This document shows positions 34,660 through 43,468 of a DNA stretch of 64,000 bases, one piece after another. Under the pieces are notes generated by a model, which searched no databases, was not told where the DNA came from, and saw nothing but the letters and a program-made list of their open reading frames with translations. Made by a program: the position numbers and the translations under genes. Location of the stretch: the NCBI GenBank assembly GCA_018714445.1, contig DVNK01000024.1:62001-126000 (forward strand), read 5' to 3'. Numbering within the stretch: position 1 is the first letter of the stretch; the number at the start of each line of letters is the position of its first letter. This DNA comes from Candidatus Fimadaptatus faecigallinarum (lineage in GTDB: Bacteria; Bacillota; Clostridia; Christensenellales; Aristaeellaceae).

Positions 34660-35134
34660 TTGATCTGCATATGTATTCTGCATATGTATATTGAAACGCT
34701 GACTTTAGAGCGATTTACGGCTGACCGGTTTGGATGGCGGGGCCAGCGTTTGCAGCCGGTTGCCGCTTTATGCGCTGCTATCGCACGTCGCGGCTCACTG
34801 CAATTGACAGAGCCGCGTCGCCGGCGGTACATATGTGTTGTCAGTGCGGATATCGCTGCGCAAGCCGGCTTTGCCGCCGCGTAGAATACGGCGATTCAGC
34901 CCGATGAGTCGCCATTTGCGCGTTACGCCGCAGATGGATCGGCGCCAGTAAACTTCTGCAAGCGCCGGCCATGGCGCTGGATATATCGCGCAATATACAT
35001 AGGCCGTCGGCTTCTGCCTTTGCGTGCGCAGCTGCCGCGCCAAAGCCGCGTTACAATATGCATAAATCCGCCATAATCGTCAAATTGCCTGCATGATTAT
35101 GAATAAACCGGCCCGGGACGTAACCGTATTTGTC

Positions 35135-35163
35135 TTGACATATCTGGGCGCAGGGTGGATAAT
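35135..35163 (+). promoter_or_regulatory. Promoter of the DUF512-der-plsY operon
   Basis: TTGACA (35135-35140), 17 bases, GATAAT (35158-35163), near-consensus for the housekeeping sigma factor; the start codon is 33 bases after the -10. Confidence 0.85.
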
Positions 35164-35195
35164 TATATGCATAGAATCCGCAGATGGAGGGACAT

Positions 35196-36512
35196 ATGGG
35201 CTTTAGGATTGCCAGTGTCGAGCGCGGCGGACTGGGCGACGAGCTAGGCTTGCGCCGGGGCGACGAGCTCATCATGATAAACGGCGAAAAGTTGATTGAC
35301 CTTATAGATTATCAGCAGCTGATGAGCTGCGAGGAACTGGTGCTGACGGTGCGCGACAGCTCGGGCGAGCTCACCGAGATAGAGTGCGACAAGGAACTCG
35401 ACGAACAGCTGGGCGTCGAATTCGAGGACGACCTGCTGGGCCCGGTGCGGCTGTGCGCCAATAAATGCAAGTTCTGCTTTGTGGATCAGCTGCCGCGGGG
35501 CATGCGCGACACGCTCTACGTAAGGGACGACGACTGGCGCATGTCGCTGATGATGGGCAACTACGTGACGCTGACCAATGTCTCAGACCGCGAGCTGGAG
35601 CGCATAATCCGCCGTCACGCCAGCCCGCTGTACATATCGGTGCACGCCAGCGACGGCGCCGAGCGCGCATCGCTCATGGGCCAGCCGCGCGCGGCCCGGC
35701 TTATGGAGCAGTTGAACAAACTGCGCGCGGGCGGCATCAGCTTTCATGGCCAGGTAGTGCTGTGCCCGGGGCTGAACGACGGCGAGGTGCTCGAGCGTAC
35801 CGTGCGGGACATGGCGGCGCTGTATCCGTGCTGCATGACGCTTGCGCTGGTGCCGGTGGGACTGACGGGGCATCGCGCGGCGCTTTGCGACATAAAGCTG
35901 TACGACGCGCAGGGCGCGGCGCAGGTGCTGGATCAGGTCGCGGCATGGCAGGCCGAATTCCGGCGCACGCTGGGCACGGCGCTGGTGTTTGCGGCGGACG
36001 AGTTCTACGTGCTGGCCGGGCGCGACGTGCCGCCCGAGGACGAGTACGAGGACTATCCGCAGATAGACAACGGCGTGGGCCTGATACGCCAGCAGCGCGA
36101 GGGCTTTGAGCGCGCGTATGGCGAATTCATGTCGTCGGGGCGTGCAGCGCGGGCACGGCGGGTCATGATAGTGACCGGCGAGTCGGCGCGGGGCGAGATG
36201 GAGCGATTGACGGGCGCTCATCCGCTGCCGGGCGTGGACGTGTGCGTGCGTGCGGTCAAAAACGAGTTTTTTGGCGGCGGCGTTACCGTCGCGGGGCTGC
36301 TGACCGGCGGAGACATCATCTCGCAGATAGGCCGCGCGGATGCGGACGAGGTGCTGATAACGCGTTCGATGCTGCGCGACGGGGGCGATGTGCTGCTGGA
36401 CGGCGTGACGCTGGACGAACTGGCGGCAAAGCTGGGCTGTCCGGTCACACCGGTGTTCACCGACGGCGAGGAACTGCTGCATGCGCTTGCAGGGGAGGAT
36501 TTAAATGGCTAA
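35196..36512 (+). CDS. DUF512 family protein (PDZ plus radical-SAM-like)
   Basis: A 438-residue protein: a PDZ-like N-terminal domain (RIASVERGGLGDELGL, about 1-60), then a radical-SAM-like barrel with CANKCKFCF (Cys87, Cys91, Cys94; C-x3-C-x2-C), and a C-terminal DUF512 domain. Family members precede der in many Clostridia; the reaction is unknown. YISVHASDGAERASLMG and GISFHGQVVLCPGLNDG are typical radical-SAM core strands. ATG 35196 follows GGAGGG at 35186-35191; the ATG at 35184 overlaps that site. It overlaps der by 8 bases. Confidence 0.87.
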   Translation: MGFRIASVERGGLGDELGLRRGDELIMINGEKLIDLIDYQQLMSCEELVLTVRDSSGELTEIECDKELDEQLGVEFEDDLLGPVRLCANKCKFCFVDQLPRGMRDTLYVRDDDWRMSLMMGNYVTLTNVSDRELERIIRRHASPLYISVHASDGAERASLMGQPRAARLMEQLNKLRAGGISFHGQVVLCPGLNDGEVLERTVRDMAALYPCCMTLALVPVGLTGHRAALCDIKLYDAQGAAQVLDQVAAWQAEFRRTLGTALVFAADEFYVLAGRDVPPEDEYEDYPQIDNGVGLIRQQREGFERAYGEFMSSGRAARARRVMIVTGESARGEMERLTGAHPLPGVDVCVRAVKNEFFGGGVTVAGLLTGGDIISQIGRADADEVLITRSMLRDGGDVLLDGVTLDELAAKLGCPVTPVFTDGEELLHALAGEDLNG

Positions 36513-37833
36513 ACCATTGATAGCGATAGTGGGCCGGCCCAATGTGGGTAAGTCTACGTTCTTTAATAAGATGGCGGGGCGGCGCATATCGATAGTCGAG
36601 GACACGCCGGGCGTGACCCGCGACCGCGTGTACGCCGACTGCGAGTGGCAAAACCGCGCGTTCACGCTGATAGATACCGGAGGCATAGACCCAAACAGCG
36701 ATGATCCGCTGCTCAAGCAGATGCGCGCGCAGGCCGAAATAGCGATAGAGACCTGCGATGCGATACTGTTCTTCGTGGACGGCCGCCAGGGCCTGACCGA
36801 TGACGACAAGGACGTGGCCACGATGCTGCGCAAGAGCTCAAAGCCGATACTGGTCGTCGTAAACAAGATAGACTCGGTCGACGCGATGGACAACATGTAC
36901 GAGTTCTATGAGCTGGGGCTGGGCGACCCGATAGCGATTTCGTCGGTGAACCTGATGAACATAGGCGACCTGCTGGAGGAGCTGATGAAGCTGCTGCCCG
37001 AGTCGGACGCCGACGAGCAGGACGACGAGCGCATAAAGATAGCCGTCGTGGGCCGGCCCAACGTCGGCAAGTCGTCGATAGTCAACCGTATACTGGGCCA
37101 GGAGCGGGTCATGGTGTCGGACATAGCGGGCACGACGCGCGACGCGATAGACACCGGCTTTGAGCGCGACGGGCGCAGCTTTGTCATAATCGATACCGCA
37201 GGCATACGCCGCAAGCGCGCGATAGAGGACGCCACGGTCGAGCGGTATTCGGTGATACGCTCGTTTGCGGCGATAGATCGCTGCGACGTGGCGCTGATAG
37301 TCATAGACGCGCAGGACGGCGTGACCGAGCAGGACACCAAGATAGCCGGATACGTGCACGAGCAGGGCAAGGCCGCGCTGGTCGTCGTGAACAAGTGGGA
37401 CCTGGTCGACAAGGATACCGGCACGCTTGAAAAATACCGCAAACAGGTGATAGAGGACTTAAAGTTCATGGATTATGCGCCGGTGGTGTTTGTGTCGGCG
37501 CTGACCGGGCAGCGGTTGCCCAAACTGGTCGAGGGCGTAGTGGCGGCGTACGATCAGGCTACGCGGCGCATCACCACCGGCCTGCTCAACGACGTGCTGG
37601 CCGACGCGATGGCCGCGCAGCAGCCTCCGTCGCAGTCGGGCCGCAGGCTCAAGATATACTACGCCACGCAGCAGGGCGTAAAGCCGCCGCTGTTTATAAT
37701 GTTTGTTAACGACCAGACGCTGATGCACTACTCGTATGAGCGTTATCTGGAGAACTTCTTCCGCAAGTCGTTTGGGTTTGAGGGCACGCCGATAAGGTTC
37801 ATACTGCGCGAACGCAAGAAGGAGGAGAGTTGA
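36505..37833 (+). CDS. der: Ribosome biogenesis GTPase Der (EngA)
   Basis: Double-GTPase needed for 50S subunit assembly. The 442 residues hold two G domains: GRPNVGKSTFFN (G1, about 10-21), DTGGID, NKID; and GRPNVGKSSIVN (about 183-194), DTAGIRRK, NKWD; and a C-terminal KH-like domain (from about 350). Every isoleucine in the first 91 residues is ATA (nine codons), an extreme example of the codon habit in this genome. GGGGAGGA precedes the ATG. Middle gene of DUF512-der-plsY. Confidence 0.97.
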   Translation: MAKPLIAIVGRPNVGKSTFFNKMAGRRISIVEDTPGVTRDRVYADCEWQNRAFTLIDTGGIDPNSDDPLLKQMRAQAEIAIETCDAILFFVDGRQGLTDDDKDVATMLRKSSKPILVVVNKIDSVDAMDNMYEFYELGLGDPIAISSVNLMNIGDLLEELMKLLPESDADEQDDERIKIAVVGRPNVGKSSIVNRILGQERVMVSDIAGTTRDAIDTGFERDGRSFVIIDTAGIRRKRAIEDATVERYSVIRSFAAIDRCDVALIVIDAQDGVTEQDTKIAGYVHEQGKAALVVVNKWDLVDKDTGTLEKYRKQVIEDLKFMDYAPVVFVSALTGQRLPKLVEGVVAAYDQATRRITTGLLNDVLADAMAAQQPPSQSGRRLKIYYATQQGVKPPLFIMFVNDQTLMHYSYERYLENFFRKSFGFEGTPIRFILRERKKEES

Positions 37834-37834
37834 C

Positions 37835-38455
37835 ATGGCATTTTGGGTGATCCTGGCGATAGTTATAGGCTATGCCCTGGGCAACATCTCGACCGGCCTG
37901 CTGATATCCAAGCTTGCCAACGGCATAGACATACGCAAGGCGGGCAGCGGCAATGCCGGCGCGACCAACGTGTTGCGCACGCTGGGCTGGATGCCAAGCC
38001 TGATGACGTTTCTGGGCGATGCGGTAAAGGGCCTGCTGGCGGCGCTGATAGGGCTGTGGCTGGCGGGGCATACCGGCGCAATGCTGGGTGGACTGGCGGC
38101 GATAGTGGGTCACAACTGGCCGGCGGCGTTTGGATTCAAGGGCGGCAAGGGCATATCGACGTCGTTTGGCGTGATACTGGTGGTACAGCCGGTTTGCGCG
38201 CTGGTGCTGCTGGCGGTCATGATAGTGGCGGTATACCTGACGCATACGGTGTCGATAGGATCGATTGCGGCGTCGGTGGCGTATATTGTGCTGAACCTGT
38301 TTATGACGCTTACGAGCGACCTGCCGACGTTTATATTTGCGATGGTGGTGTCGCTGCTGGCGCTGTTCCAGCACCGCGGCAACATGTCGCGCCTGCTGAA
38401 GCACCGCGAGAACTCGCTCGACTTTTCCAAGATACAGCGTTGGAAGAAAAACTGA
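37835..38455 (+). CDS. plsY: Glycerol-3-phosphate acyltransferase PlsY
   Basis: Membrane enzyme transferring an acyl group from acyl-phosphate to glycerol-3-phosphate, the first step of phospholipid synthesis. In 206 residues, about five to six membrane segments and the three conserved motifs are visible: GSGNAGATNVLRTLG, GHNWPAAFGFKGGKG and HREN near the C-terminus. AGGAGAG precedes the ATG, which begins one base after the der stop. der-plsY synteny is common in Firmicutes. No PlsX gene is in the window. Confidence 0.95.
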   Translation: MAFWVILAIVIGYALGNISTGLLISKLANGIDIRKAGSGNAGATNVLRTLGWMPSLMTFLGDAVKGLLAALIGLWLAGHTGAMLGGLAAIVGHNWPAAFGFKGGKGISTSFGVILVVQPVCALVLLAVMIVAVYLTHTVSIGSIAASVAYIVLNLFMTLTSDLPTFIFAMVVSLLALFQHRGNMSRLLKHRENSLDFSKIQRWKKN

Positions 38456-38607
38456 CGTACGGCGGACGGGCAGGGCTGTAATCAGCGCGGGACTGCGCCC
38501 CGGGGCGCATGACGCGGTGCATATGGCTCTGGCTGTTCGCCGGACTTTGGTTTATGCGCTTATAGCGCACACAAAAGCAAGCACCAATGCGGTGCGGGAG
38601 AGATCAT

Positions 38608-41505
38608 ATGCGGCGCAGACGGATGCCGGAACGCGGCGATGCGCACGCGGAGCTGGAACGCACGGCGAGGCTGCCGCGCGCATTCGCGCCGGGACATGAG
38701 GGTTACATACCGGGCCTGAGCGGCATATGGCTGCGCAGGCCGTTGGTGTTTACGGCGCTGAGCCTGCTGGCGGGCGACATGATAGCCCTAAGCGGACAGA
38801 TTTCGCTGCGGACATGGGTGCTGGGCGCGCTGATTGCGGGCGCGGCGGCACTGGGCATGGCGCTGGCGGGACGGCCGCGGGTGTGGTTGTTGCTGATATG
38901 CGTGGTCATGCTGGGCGGCCTGGCCGGCGCGAGCGTGATGACTGCGCCCGAACTGCCGCCTGAGGGCGAATGCTACCTTACCGGGCGCGTCGTGAGCGTC
39001 GACAAGGACGTTGACGACCGGTTGGTGCTGGACATGGATCGCGTGACCGTCGACGGTTCGAGCTACAAGGGCAAGCTCCGCCTGACGCTGTACCGCGAGG
39101 GAGCATGGGACGAGGATGACGCCGAAGCGGCGGAGGCGTCTGCCGCGACAAATGCGTCCACCGATGCAGAACCACTAGTTGCAACCGATGTGACCGCCGA
39201 TGCCGAAACGTCAACCGGTACCGGTGTATCCGCCGGGCCCACCCTGCCTGCTGCGGTTAATGCATCCGCTGAGGCCGAATCGTCCGTCGCGACAAATGCG
39301 TCCACCGAGGTAGAACCACTAGTTGCAACCGATGTGACCGCCGGGGCCGAAGCGTCAACCGGCAGCGGTGTATCCGCTGAGTCCACCCTGCCTGCTGCGG
39401 TTAATGCATCCGCTGATGCAGAATCATCCGCCGCAACAAATGCGTCCACCGAGGTAGAACCACTAGTTGCAACCGATGTGACCGCCGAGGCCGAAACGTC
39501 AACCGGCAGCGTTGTATCCGCCGAGTCCACCCCATCCGCTGCGGCTGAACCATCCGCATTGCCTGACGGCTTTGCGATAGGCGCGCAGGTTTCGCTGTTT
39601 GGAGAGGTATACCTGCCGCAGGGTCAGCGCGGCGAGGACGGGTTTGACTACCGCGCATATCTGATGCGGCGCGGCGTGTATGCGTGTGCCAGCGGCGAAC
39701 TGGCGGCGGCGCGGTTTGAGCCGACCGGCACGCTGTGGCTGAGCGACTGGTGTTACCGGCTGCGCGCCGGCATACTGGCGCGGCTGGATGTGGCGCTGGG
39801 CGAGCAGTCCACGCTGGCTCGCGGCATCATGCTGGGTGACAGCGATTCAATGCCCGATGCGCTGTACGACAGCTTCCAATTGGCTGGGTTCAGCCACATA
39901 CTGGCGGTGTCGGGCATGCACATGAGTTTTGTTATAATGCTGCTGGGCTGGGTGCTGGCGTTTGTGCCGGGCTGGCTGCGCACGGCGGCGATAGGGCTGG
40001 CGGTCATGTTGTACTGTGCGCTGACCGGGTTTACGCCGTCGGTAGTGCGCGCGGGAGTGATGGGCATGACGGCGCTGGGCGTCAAGTGCATGGGGCTCAG
40101 GTACGATGGGCCGTCGGCATTGGCGCTGGCGGCGATAGTGATAGTTGCGGTATGGCCGGGCGCGGCGCTGGATACCGGGTTTGCGCTGTCGTTCATGGCG
40201 GTGCTTGCGATATACGCCTACTATCCGGCGATGCGCCGGCTGCTGCCGCGGCCGGGCCATGTGGCCGGCGGCCGGCTGAGCGGCATTGCGCGCGTGGGCG
40301 GCGCCGCGGTGGGCTACGTGTGCGATGGCGTAGCGCTTACGGCGAGCGTCATGCTGGGGCTTATGCCGCTGACCAGCGCATACTTCGGGCAGGTGAACGT
40401 GCTGAGCCTTGTCACGTCGCCGGTCGGCATTGCGTCGGGCATGGGGCTGATGTGCCTGGGCTGGCTGACGGTGCTCACGTATGGCTGGAGCGGGCCTCTG
40501 GGCGAGCTGATAGCGGCGCTTGCGCGGCTGTGTGCGCTGATAACCGAGCGCGTAGCCGGGTGGACGGCGGGCTTTGACTGGGGCATCGTATATATGCGCG
40601 CGATTGACGCATGGTGGCTGTGCGCGTTTGTGCCGCTGATGCTGTGGGCGTCGCGGTACCGGCCATTGGCGCGTGCGTGGCGCAATGCGTGTATCTGTGT
40701 GGCGCTGGCGCTGACGGTAGTGCTGCTGTTGCCGCCGCGCGCGGGCGACGGCCTGGATTACGTGCTGGTCGACGTGGGTCAGGGCGATGGGCAGTTGCTT
40801 ACCGACGGCGCGTCGGCGGTGGTGATAGACGTAGGCGTGGAGGATTCGGCGTTGGTCGACTATGTGCGGCGGCGCGGACTGCGCGTGGAGGCGCTGATAA
40901 TTACGCACCTGCACGACGACCATGCCGGCGCATTGGAGGAGTTTGCGCGGGTGGCGCGCGTTAAGCGGGTGTACTTGCCCGAGGGCGCGGAGCTGGCGGC
41001 CGATGCGGACGCGCTGGAGCAGCTCGAAGCGCTCACGGCGCGCGGCGTCGAACTTGCGCGGCTGAGCGCGGGCGATGTGCTGGAGCCGATATCAGGTCTT
41101 GAGTTGAAGGTGTTGCACCCAACCGCCGGGACTGCGTTTGACGACCCCAACGACTATTCGCTGGTCATAAGGTGCGAGTATGCCGGGCGGTCGGTGCTGA
41201 TAACCGGCGACCTGACGGCACATGGCGAGGACTTTACGCCCGCAGAGTGCGACGTGCTCAAGGTGGCGCACCATGGCAGTGCGGGCTCGTCCACGCTTGA
41301 GTTTCTGGCCGCGGCCAATCCGCACCTGGCGCTGATATCGGCGTCGGCGCACAACTCGTATGGGCTGCCCAGCGCCGAGACGCTGGCGCGGCTTGACTAC
41401 ATGGACGTGCCGGTGCTCAGCACGGCGGACTGCGGCGACATAACGGTGCACATATCGCCCGACGGCGATATGACGGCGCGCGGCTATCTGTCCGGGATGC
41501 AGTAG
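38608..41505 (+). CDS. comEC: DNA uptake channel protein ComEC/Rec2
   Basis: Membrane channel through which single-stranded DNA enters during transformation. The 965 residues comprise N-terminal membrane segments, an OB-fold DUF4131 region, the multi-span Competence domain (SGMHMSFVIMLLGW, LTGFTPSVVRAGVMG) and a C-terminal metallo-β-lactamase domain (VDVGQGDGQLL, ITHLHDDHAGAL, LKVAHHGSAGSS), here with the zinc motif intact. An acidic Ala/Thr/Ser/Glu-rich insertion of about 145 residues with a 48-residue repeat interrupts the OB region (DNA 39115-39560). ATG 38608 has GGGAGAG just upstream. holA follows, as in many Firmicutes. Confidence 0.93.
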   Translation: MRRRRMPERGDAHAELERTARLPRAFAPGHEGYIPGLSGIWLRRPLVFTALSLLAGDMIALSGQISLRTWVLGALIAGAAALGMALAGRPRVWLLLICVVMLGGLAGASVMTAPELPPEGECYLTGRVVSVDKDVDDRLVLDMDRVTVDGSSYKGKLRLTLYREGAWDEDDAEAAEASAATNASTDAEPLVATDVTADAETSTGTGVSAGPTLPAAVNASAEAESSVATNASTEVEPLVATDVTAGAEASTGSGVSAESTLPAAVNASADAESSAATNASTEVEPLVATDVTAEAETSTGSVVSAESTPSAAAEPSALPDGFAIGAQVSLFGEVYLPQGQRGEDGFDYRAYLMRRGVYACASGELAAARFEPTGTLWLSDWCYRLRAGILARLDVALGEQSTLARGIMLGDSDSMPDALYDSFQLAGFSHILAVSGMHMSFVIMLLGWVLAFVPGWLRTAAIGLAVMLYCALTGFTPSVVRAGVMGMTALGVKCMGLRYDGPSALALAAIVIVAVWPGAALDTGFALSFMAVLAIYAYYPAMRRLLPRPGHVAGGRLSGIARVGGAAVGYVCDGVALTASVMLGLMPLTSAYFGQVNVLSLVTSPVGIASGMGLMCLGWLTVLTYGWSGPLGELIAALARLCALITERVAGWTAGFDWGIVYMRAIDAWWLCAFVPLMLWASRYRPLARAWRNACICVALALTVVLLLPPRAGDGLDYVLVDVGQGDGQLLTDGASAVVIDVGVEDSALVDYVRRRGLRVEALIITHLHDDHAGALEEFARVARVKRVYLPEGAELAADADALEQLEALTARGVELARLSAGDVLEPISGLELKVLHPTAGTAFDDPNDYSLVIRCEYAGRSVLITGDLTAHGEDFTPAECDVLKVAHHGSAGSSTLEFLAAANPHLALISASAHNSYGLPSAETLARLDYMDVPVLSTADCGDITVHISPDGDMTARGYLSGMQ
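39145..39540 (+). repeat. 144-bp tandem repeat inside comEC (about 2.75 copies)
   Basis: ACAAATGCGTCC occurs at 39148, 39292 and 39436, 144 bases (48 codons) apart. The repeat unit encodes an acidic Ala/Thr/Ser-rich stretch (for example NASTEVEPLVATDVTA). The frame is preserved. Confidence 0.9.
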
Positions 41506-41914
41506 CGCCTAAGGCAAAGGCGCTGCATCGGCTGATGGATTTGCCGTCCAGAGTTGCGCATGCGACGCGGTTCGGCGTATGCTATCTGGCGCGACGCGAT
41601 GTTGGCTGTGCGGGACGCGCTTTGCCAAAGTTCAAGGCGCGTACGGATGTTTGCGCATTTGTGGATTGCTCGATTGATGCGGGCTGTCAGCAAGCCGAGG
41701 CAATGAGCGGCTGCTCGCAGAGCGGCATCATGGACATGGCCTGTGCGCGCAGCATACAGGTCGGTATTGTGAATGTTGTACGTCGCACGGCGCGGGCACT
41801 GTGCCGTGAAATGTCTGGGTGGATAAATAGGGTTGTCGCCTGCGCTCAAGGCGCAGCGTACTCATGGCCGGCCGGCATGTTGCGACCACCGGTCAGCCGG
41901 CGGAGGTGTATCAT
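41506..41914. other. Spacer between comEC and holA
   Basis: About 400 bases. No gene recognised; a small hairpin AGCGCCT/AGGCGCT lies at the comEC stop. GGAGGT at 41902-41907 belongs to holA. Confidence 0.5.
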
Positions 41915-42928
41915 ATGAACCATACCGAGTTTTTTGAAAAGCTGAAGGTGGGCTATATAGCGCGCGCCTATCTGTTCACGGGCGAGGAAAACTACGTAAA
42001 GCGCGAGGCGCTGCATGCGCTGGAGCGCAGGCTGTTGCCGGAAGGCCTGGAGGCGCTCAACCAGAACGTGCTGGAGGGTCAGGTCGCCGACGACATAATC
42101 GCGGCGTGCGAGACGTTGCCGATGATGGCTGAGCGGCGGCTGGTGGTCGTGCGCGACTTCGGGCCGCTGATGAGCGGTCAGAGCCGCGACGAGAAGGCCG
42201 AGAGCGAGCGCATGAGCAAGTACCTGGAGCGCCTGCCCGAGAGCACATGTCTGGTCATGTACATGCGCGGCGCAGCCGATGCGCGCAAGGCGCTGTACAA
42301 GGCGTTTGCGTCGAGCAAGTCGGCGCAGATCGTGGAGTTTGGCGAGCTGAGCGAGCGCGAGCTGCATGCGTGGCTGAGCAAGCGGTTCAAGGCGCTGGGC
42401 AAGACGATATCGCCGGATATAGCGGCGCAGTTGAAGTTTCGCGCCGGCGCGGCACTGACGCGGCTCAGCGGCGAGGTCGAAAAGCTGGCGGCGCATGCCG
42501 GCGAGCGCACCGAGATAACCGCTCAGGATCTGGAGATAGTGCCGCCGACGCTGGAGTGCACGGTATTTCAGATGATAGACCGGCTGGTCGAGCGCAACGG
42601 CGCGCAGGCGTTCAGAATGCTGGGCGCGATGCGCGAGAGCGGCGAGGACGATGTGCGCATACTGGCGATGATAACGCGGCAGATGCGATTCATGGCGCAG
42701 ATCAAGCTGATGCAGCGCCGCAAGGCGGCCGACGATGAGATCGTAAAGGCGTTGGGCATAACGCCCTACGGCCTGCGCAACACGCGCCGGCAGCTGCGCG
42801 CGTTTACCGAGGAGCGGCTGCTGCGCGCATATAAGGACTGCGTGGACGCCGAGTTCGCGATAAAAAGCGGCGCAATGAGCGACGACGAGGCGCTTGAACG
42901 GCTGATACTTAACTGGCTCAGCGCGTGA
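41915..42928 (+). CDS. holA: DNA polymerase III delta subunit
   Basis: Clamp-loader subunit that opens the β ring. The 337 residues fit HolA: an AAA+-like N-terminal domain starting HTEFFEKLKVGYIARAYLFTGEENYVKREAL, with LPMMAERRLVVVRDF and CLVMYMRGAADARKALYKAF, and a C-terminal collar domain (DIAAQLKFRAGAALTRLSGEVEKL, DDVRILAMITRQMRFMAQIK, YGLRNTRRQLRAF). No Walker A lysine is expected, as delta does not hydrolyse ATP. ATG 41915 follows CGGAGGTG; the upstream frame to 41864 is not supported. Position after comEC is conserved in Firmicutes. Confidence 0.93.
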   Translation: MNHTEFFEKLKVGYIARAYLFTGEENYVKREALHALERRLLPEGLEALNQNVLEGQVADDIIAACETLPMMAERRLVVVRDFGPLMSGQSRDEKAESERMSKYLERLPESTCLVMYMRGAADARKALYKAFASSKSAQIVEFGELSERELHAWLSKRFKALGKTISPDIAAQLKFRAGAALTRLSGEVEKLAAHAGERTEITAQDLEIVPPTLECTVFQMIDRLVERNGAQAFRMLGAMRESGEDDVRILAMITRQMRFMAQIKLMQRRKAADDEIVKALGITPYGLRNTRRQLRAFTEERLLRAYKDCVDAEFAIKSGAMSDDEALERLILNWLSA

Positions 42929-42932
42929 GTTT

Positions 42933-43320
42933 GGCAACCGGCAGGTGTGCGTGAGCAGCCTATGCATCGTCGCCCGGCGTTGTCCAAGCCAGGGCAAACG
43001 GCAGGCATGTGTGAGCGGCCTATGCACTTGTCGTCCGGCCTTATCCAAGCTATGGCAACCGGCAGGCATGCGTGAGCAGCCTATGCACCGTCGCCCGGCG
43101 TTGTCCAATCTGGGGCATCTGACCGGCGTGCGTGAGCGGCCGATGTACCGTCGTCTGGAGTTGTCCAATCTGGGGCATACGGCAGGCATGCGTGAGCGAC
43201 CGATACACCGTCGTCTGGCGTTGTCCAAGCTATGGCAACCGGCAGGCATGCGTGAGCAGCCTATGTACCGATACCCGGCATTGTCCAAACTGGGGCAACC
43301 GGCCTGCGTGCGGTAGCGGC
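42933..43320. repeat. 60-bp tandem repeat, about 6 copies
   Basis: GTGAGC(A/G)(G/A)C marks units at 42951, 43011, 43072, 43132, 43192 and 43252 (steps 60, 61, 60, 60, 60). The array fills the spacer between holA and the xylB promoter. The 61-base step breaks the reading frame, arguing against coding. Confidence 0.92.
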
Positions 43321-43383
43321 ATCATATGGCCGTACGGCCTGTTGCTGCCGGCAACAGGCGTGCGGAAAGTGCAATGATTGCGA

Positions 43384-43412
43384 TTGACAAAATGCGCAAT
43401 GTTAATTACAAT
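43384..43412 (+). promoter_or_regulatory. Promoter of xylB with flanking inverted repeat
   Basis: TTGACA (43384-43389), 17 bases, TACAAT (43407-43412). The -35 is flanked by ATTGCG (43377-43382) and CGCAAT (43395-43400), an inverted repeat with a 12-base centre; the GCAATGATTG at 43371-43380 also occurs at the GH51 gene promoter. Confidence 0.85.
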
Positions 43413-43468
43413 AGTTAAAACTGAACATTAATTGCGCAAGCATCAAAACGTCGAGGGGGATATATCGT

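Larger units (their letters stand above)
34193..35134. other. Long spacer with two copies of a hairpin
   Basis: About 940 bases with no gene recognised. Contains the repeated hairpin at 34422-34445 and 34636-34659. The interval between and after them is AT-richer than the genome average and carries several ATGTATTCTGCATATG-like short repeats near 34670-34690. No tRNA or known RNA seen. Confidence 0.55.

Noticed and set aside
41846-43288. A 480-codon minus-strand frame across holA and the 60-bp repeats
   Set aside because: Joins a repeat array to the antisense of holA; no start signal or domain.
42945-43316. A 123-codon frame made of 20-residue repeats after holA
   Set aside because: The GTG start has no binding site and one 61-base step breaks the period; variation between copies is not biased to silent positions.
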